Shown here one piece after another: positions 49,722-50,897 of a DNA stretch of 50,897 nucleotides. The position numbers and the translations under genes were made by a program. The stretch comes from Clostridia bacterium (GTDB lineage Bacteria > Bacillota > Clostridia > Christensenellales > Aristaeellaceae). How positions within the stretch are numbered: position 1 is the stretch's first letter; each line of letters begins with the position of its first letter. The notes beneath the pieces were generated by a model, which saw nothing but the letters and a program-made list of their open reading frames with translations, searched no databases and was not told where the DNA came from. The stretch lies in contig JAFQQT010000059.1 of the NCBI GenBank assembly GCA_017410455.1, positions 1 through 50,897 of the forward strand, in the 5' to 3' direction.

Positions 49722-49750
49722 AAATGCCCCCTGCCGCAGCGACAGGGGGC
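49722..49750 (-). terminator. Terminator after the TIM-barrel gene
   Basis: An eight-base stem (GCCCCCTG/CAGGGGGC), followed on the minus strand by ATTTACG. The T run is short. Confidence 0.6.
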
Positions 49751-49756
49751 TGTGAA

Positions 49757-50704
49757 TCAGCTGCCGTACAGCTGAACGAAACGGTCCGTGCCGGTGATGA
49801 TCTCCTCTGCCGACAGGCGGCCGGAAAGCTCCAGCACGCGGATGGGGCAGCGGTTGATGCAGGGGCGGAAGGGCTCCAGCGCGGGGTAGGAACCGGGCGT
49901 ATCACCCTCGATGGTGCATGGCGCATAGTGATCCAGCGCGTCCACCGCGTCGTGGATGTGCATGCCCACGATCATGTCCGCCGCGCGGGAGGACAGGGGC
50001 AGCTGCTGCAGGCCCATTTCCTGCATCATGATGCCGTGGCCCGTGTCCAGCCAGAGGCCCACCGGGCCGCCGTGGAAGCGCTCGGCGATGAGTTCCATCT
50101 CCGGGTAGGTGGGGCACTGGTGGCACATGGCGCGGTTCTCCATGCCCAGCTTCACGGGCAGGTTGTTCTGCGCCACATAGTCCGCCAGCTCGTGGATGGA
50201 CTTCATCATGCGGTCGAGGTAGGGCGCGGCCTGACGGGCGGCCATCATCCGGGCGTGCAGGGCGCGGTATTCCTCCGTGTCGGTGCGGTGCGCCTTGACC
50301 AGGGCCTTGAGGGGCACGTCAAACTCGTCGGGGTCGAGGGGCACCTCCGTGGGGTGGAAGACCACCGCACCCGCGCCCAGCACCAGCGCCCATTCGATGC
50401 TGCCCTTGGCCAGCTCCACGGCCTGTTTGCGGAGGCTTTCGTCCTCGTAGCCCAGCATCACGGAGTCCGTGTCGAAGCGGGGGTCGAGGGTCTTGGGGAA
50501 TACATTGTGGACGCTGCTGACGGCGATGGCGCCCTCGGCGATGCGGCGGCGGATGCCGTGCAGCCATTCGGTGCGCACCTGGTAATTCAGCTCCACCCGG
50601 GAGAAGCCCAGGGCGGTCAGCTGGTCGATGAGCTCCTCGCCGGAATGGGCCTTGCGGAAGTTCCACATGGTCGAAATGGCGAGGTCGGACTTGGTGAAGG
50701 ACAT
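49757..50704 (-). CDS. Sugar phosphate isomerase/epimerase-like TIM-barrel protein
   Basis: 315 residues, ATG at 50704 with GGAGG upstream. Xylose-isomerase-like TIM barrel with metal-ligand candidates Glu in KLGMENRAM, Asp and His in LWLDTGHG and GMHIHDAVD, and His in VVFHPTEV. Substrate unknown: such proteins act on sugars, sugar acids or inositol derivatives. An internal CPTYPEME and the Cys-rich PFRPCINRCPIRVLEL near the end are not shared by all members. Its upstream region is occupied by a MITE-like element. Confidence 0.87.
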   Translation of the reverse strand: MSFTKSDLAISTMWNFRKAHSGEELIDQLTALGFSRVELNYQVRTEWLHGIRRRIAEGAIAVSSVHNVFPKTLDPRFDTDSVMLGYEDESLRKQAVELAKGSIEWALVLGAGAVVFHPTEVPLDPDEFDVPLKALVKAHRTDTEEYRALHARMMAARQAAPYLDRMMKSIHELADYVAQNNLPVKLGMENRAMCHQCPTYPEMELIAERFHGGPVGLWLDTGHGIMMQEMGLQQLPLSSRAADMIVGMHIHDAVDALDHYAPCTIEGDTPGSYPALEPFRPCINRCPIRVLELSGRLSAEEIITGTDRFVQLYGS

Positions 50705-50733
50705 TTTCTCATACCTCCGGGAAAAACGGGAAT

Positions 50734-50897
50734 TAGAGTGTGTTTCTAAAATGAGACAGGTGCAGTTTCGAGCAGATTTTCTTGCAATTCAAGGATGAAA
50801 ACCGAAGGTTTACTGGAGGTAAATCGAGGTTTGAAGACGCTGAAGTGCATGAAAAGATGCCGAAAATGCATCCTGGTGAATTTAGAAACACACTCTA
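50734..50897. mobile_element. MITE-like element with perfect 17-bp terminal inverted repeats
   Basis: TAGAGTGTGTTTCTAAA (50734-50750) is repeated inverted as TTTAGAAACACACTCTA at 50881-50897. The 164-base element holds no gene and is AT-richer than its surroundings. It starts 29 bases before the TIM-barrel gene and ends exactly at the window edge, so a target-site duplication cannot be checked. Confidence 0.85.

Overview
The window looks like chromosome from a GC-rich, Gram-positive (monoderm) member of the Clostridia, probably a gut or rumen carbohydrate degrader. Support: the secA-prfB gene pair, a LytTR regulator with a GHKL kinase, ABC sugar importers without their own ATPase, cohesin/dockerin and treble-clef-repeat surface proteins, CotH-kinase proteins, YARHG and DUF1653 proteins, and strong AGGAGG ribosome binding sites. 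A Christensenellales-like lineage would fit, but no 16S or other decisive marker is present, so this is an inference. Recognisable promoters are SigA-like and nearly all have a 17-nt spacer. No tRNA, rRNA, CRISPR, transposase or phage gene was seen.

Layout. 1-3.5 kb (minus): two secreted surface proteins, one cut by the left edge, carrying cohesin-like domains, Cys-rich repeats, a CHAP-like peptidase domain and a dockerin pair. 3.5-5.8 kb (plus, divergent): a LytTR response regulator and GHKL sensor kinase; a good LytTR-type operator lies in the shared intergenic region. 6-22 kb (minus): a long operon-like array of two substrate-binding proteins, two permease pairs, a membrane-anchored beta-propeller/TPR protein, a YIP1-type membrane protein, a DUF5696 protein and a terminal secreted GH30. 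This is the best candidate for an undescribed system. 22-25.5 kb (minus): GH43, a flavodoxin-like protein and GH35. Together with the GH30 these suggest use of galactan or type II arabinogalactan, with intracellular trimming by GH35 and GH43.

25.5-31.7 kb: a zinc-ribbon/TIR protein with a duplicated membrane module, a lipoprotein with six peptidoglycan-binding repeats, a secreted transglutaminase-like protein and a small secreted protein. 31.9-43.9 kb: mostly housekeeping genes on plus (secA, prfB, DUF1461, tsaD, gtrA-like, an ECF S component next to coaX, homoserine dehydrogenase, DUF1653, nitroreductase), with a YARHG protein on minus. 44-50.7 kb (minus): two tandem CotH-kinase proteins, an AadA-like nucleotidyltransferase coupled to an EamA exporter, and a TIM-barrel isomerase-like protein.

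Repeats. Intergenic gaps between about 35.9 and 41.5 kb hold families of modular palindromic repeats (87-88 bp period). A 164-bp MITE-like element with perfect 17-bp terminal inverted repeats ends exactly at the last base. The left edge falls in a 120-bp tandem repeat inside a gene. The window may therefore be a whole contig that stopped at repeats on both sides.
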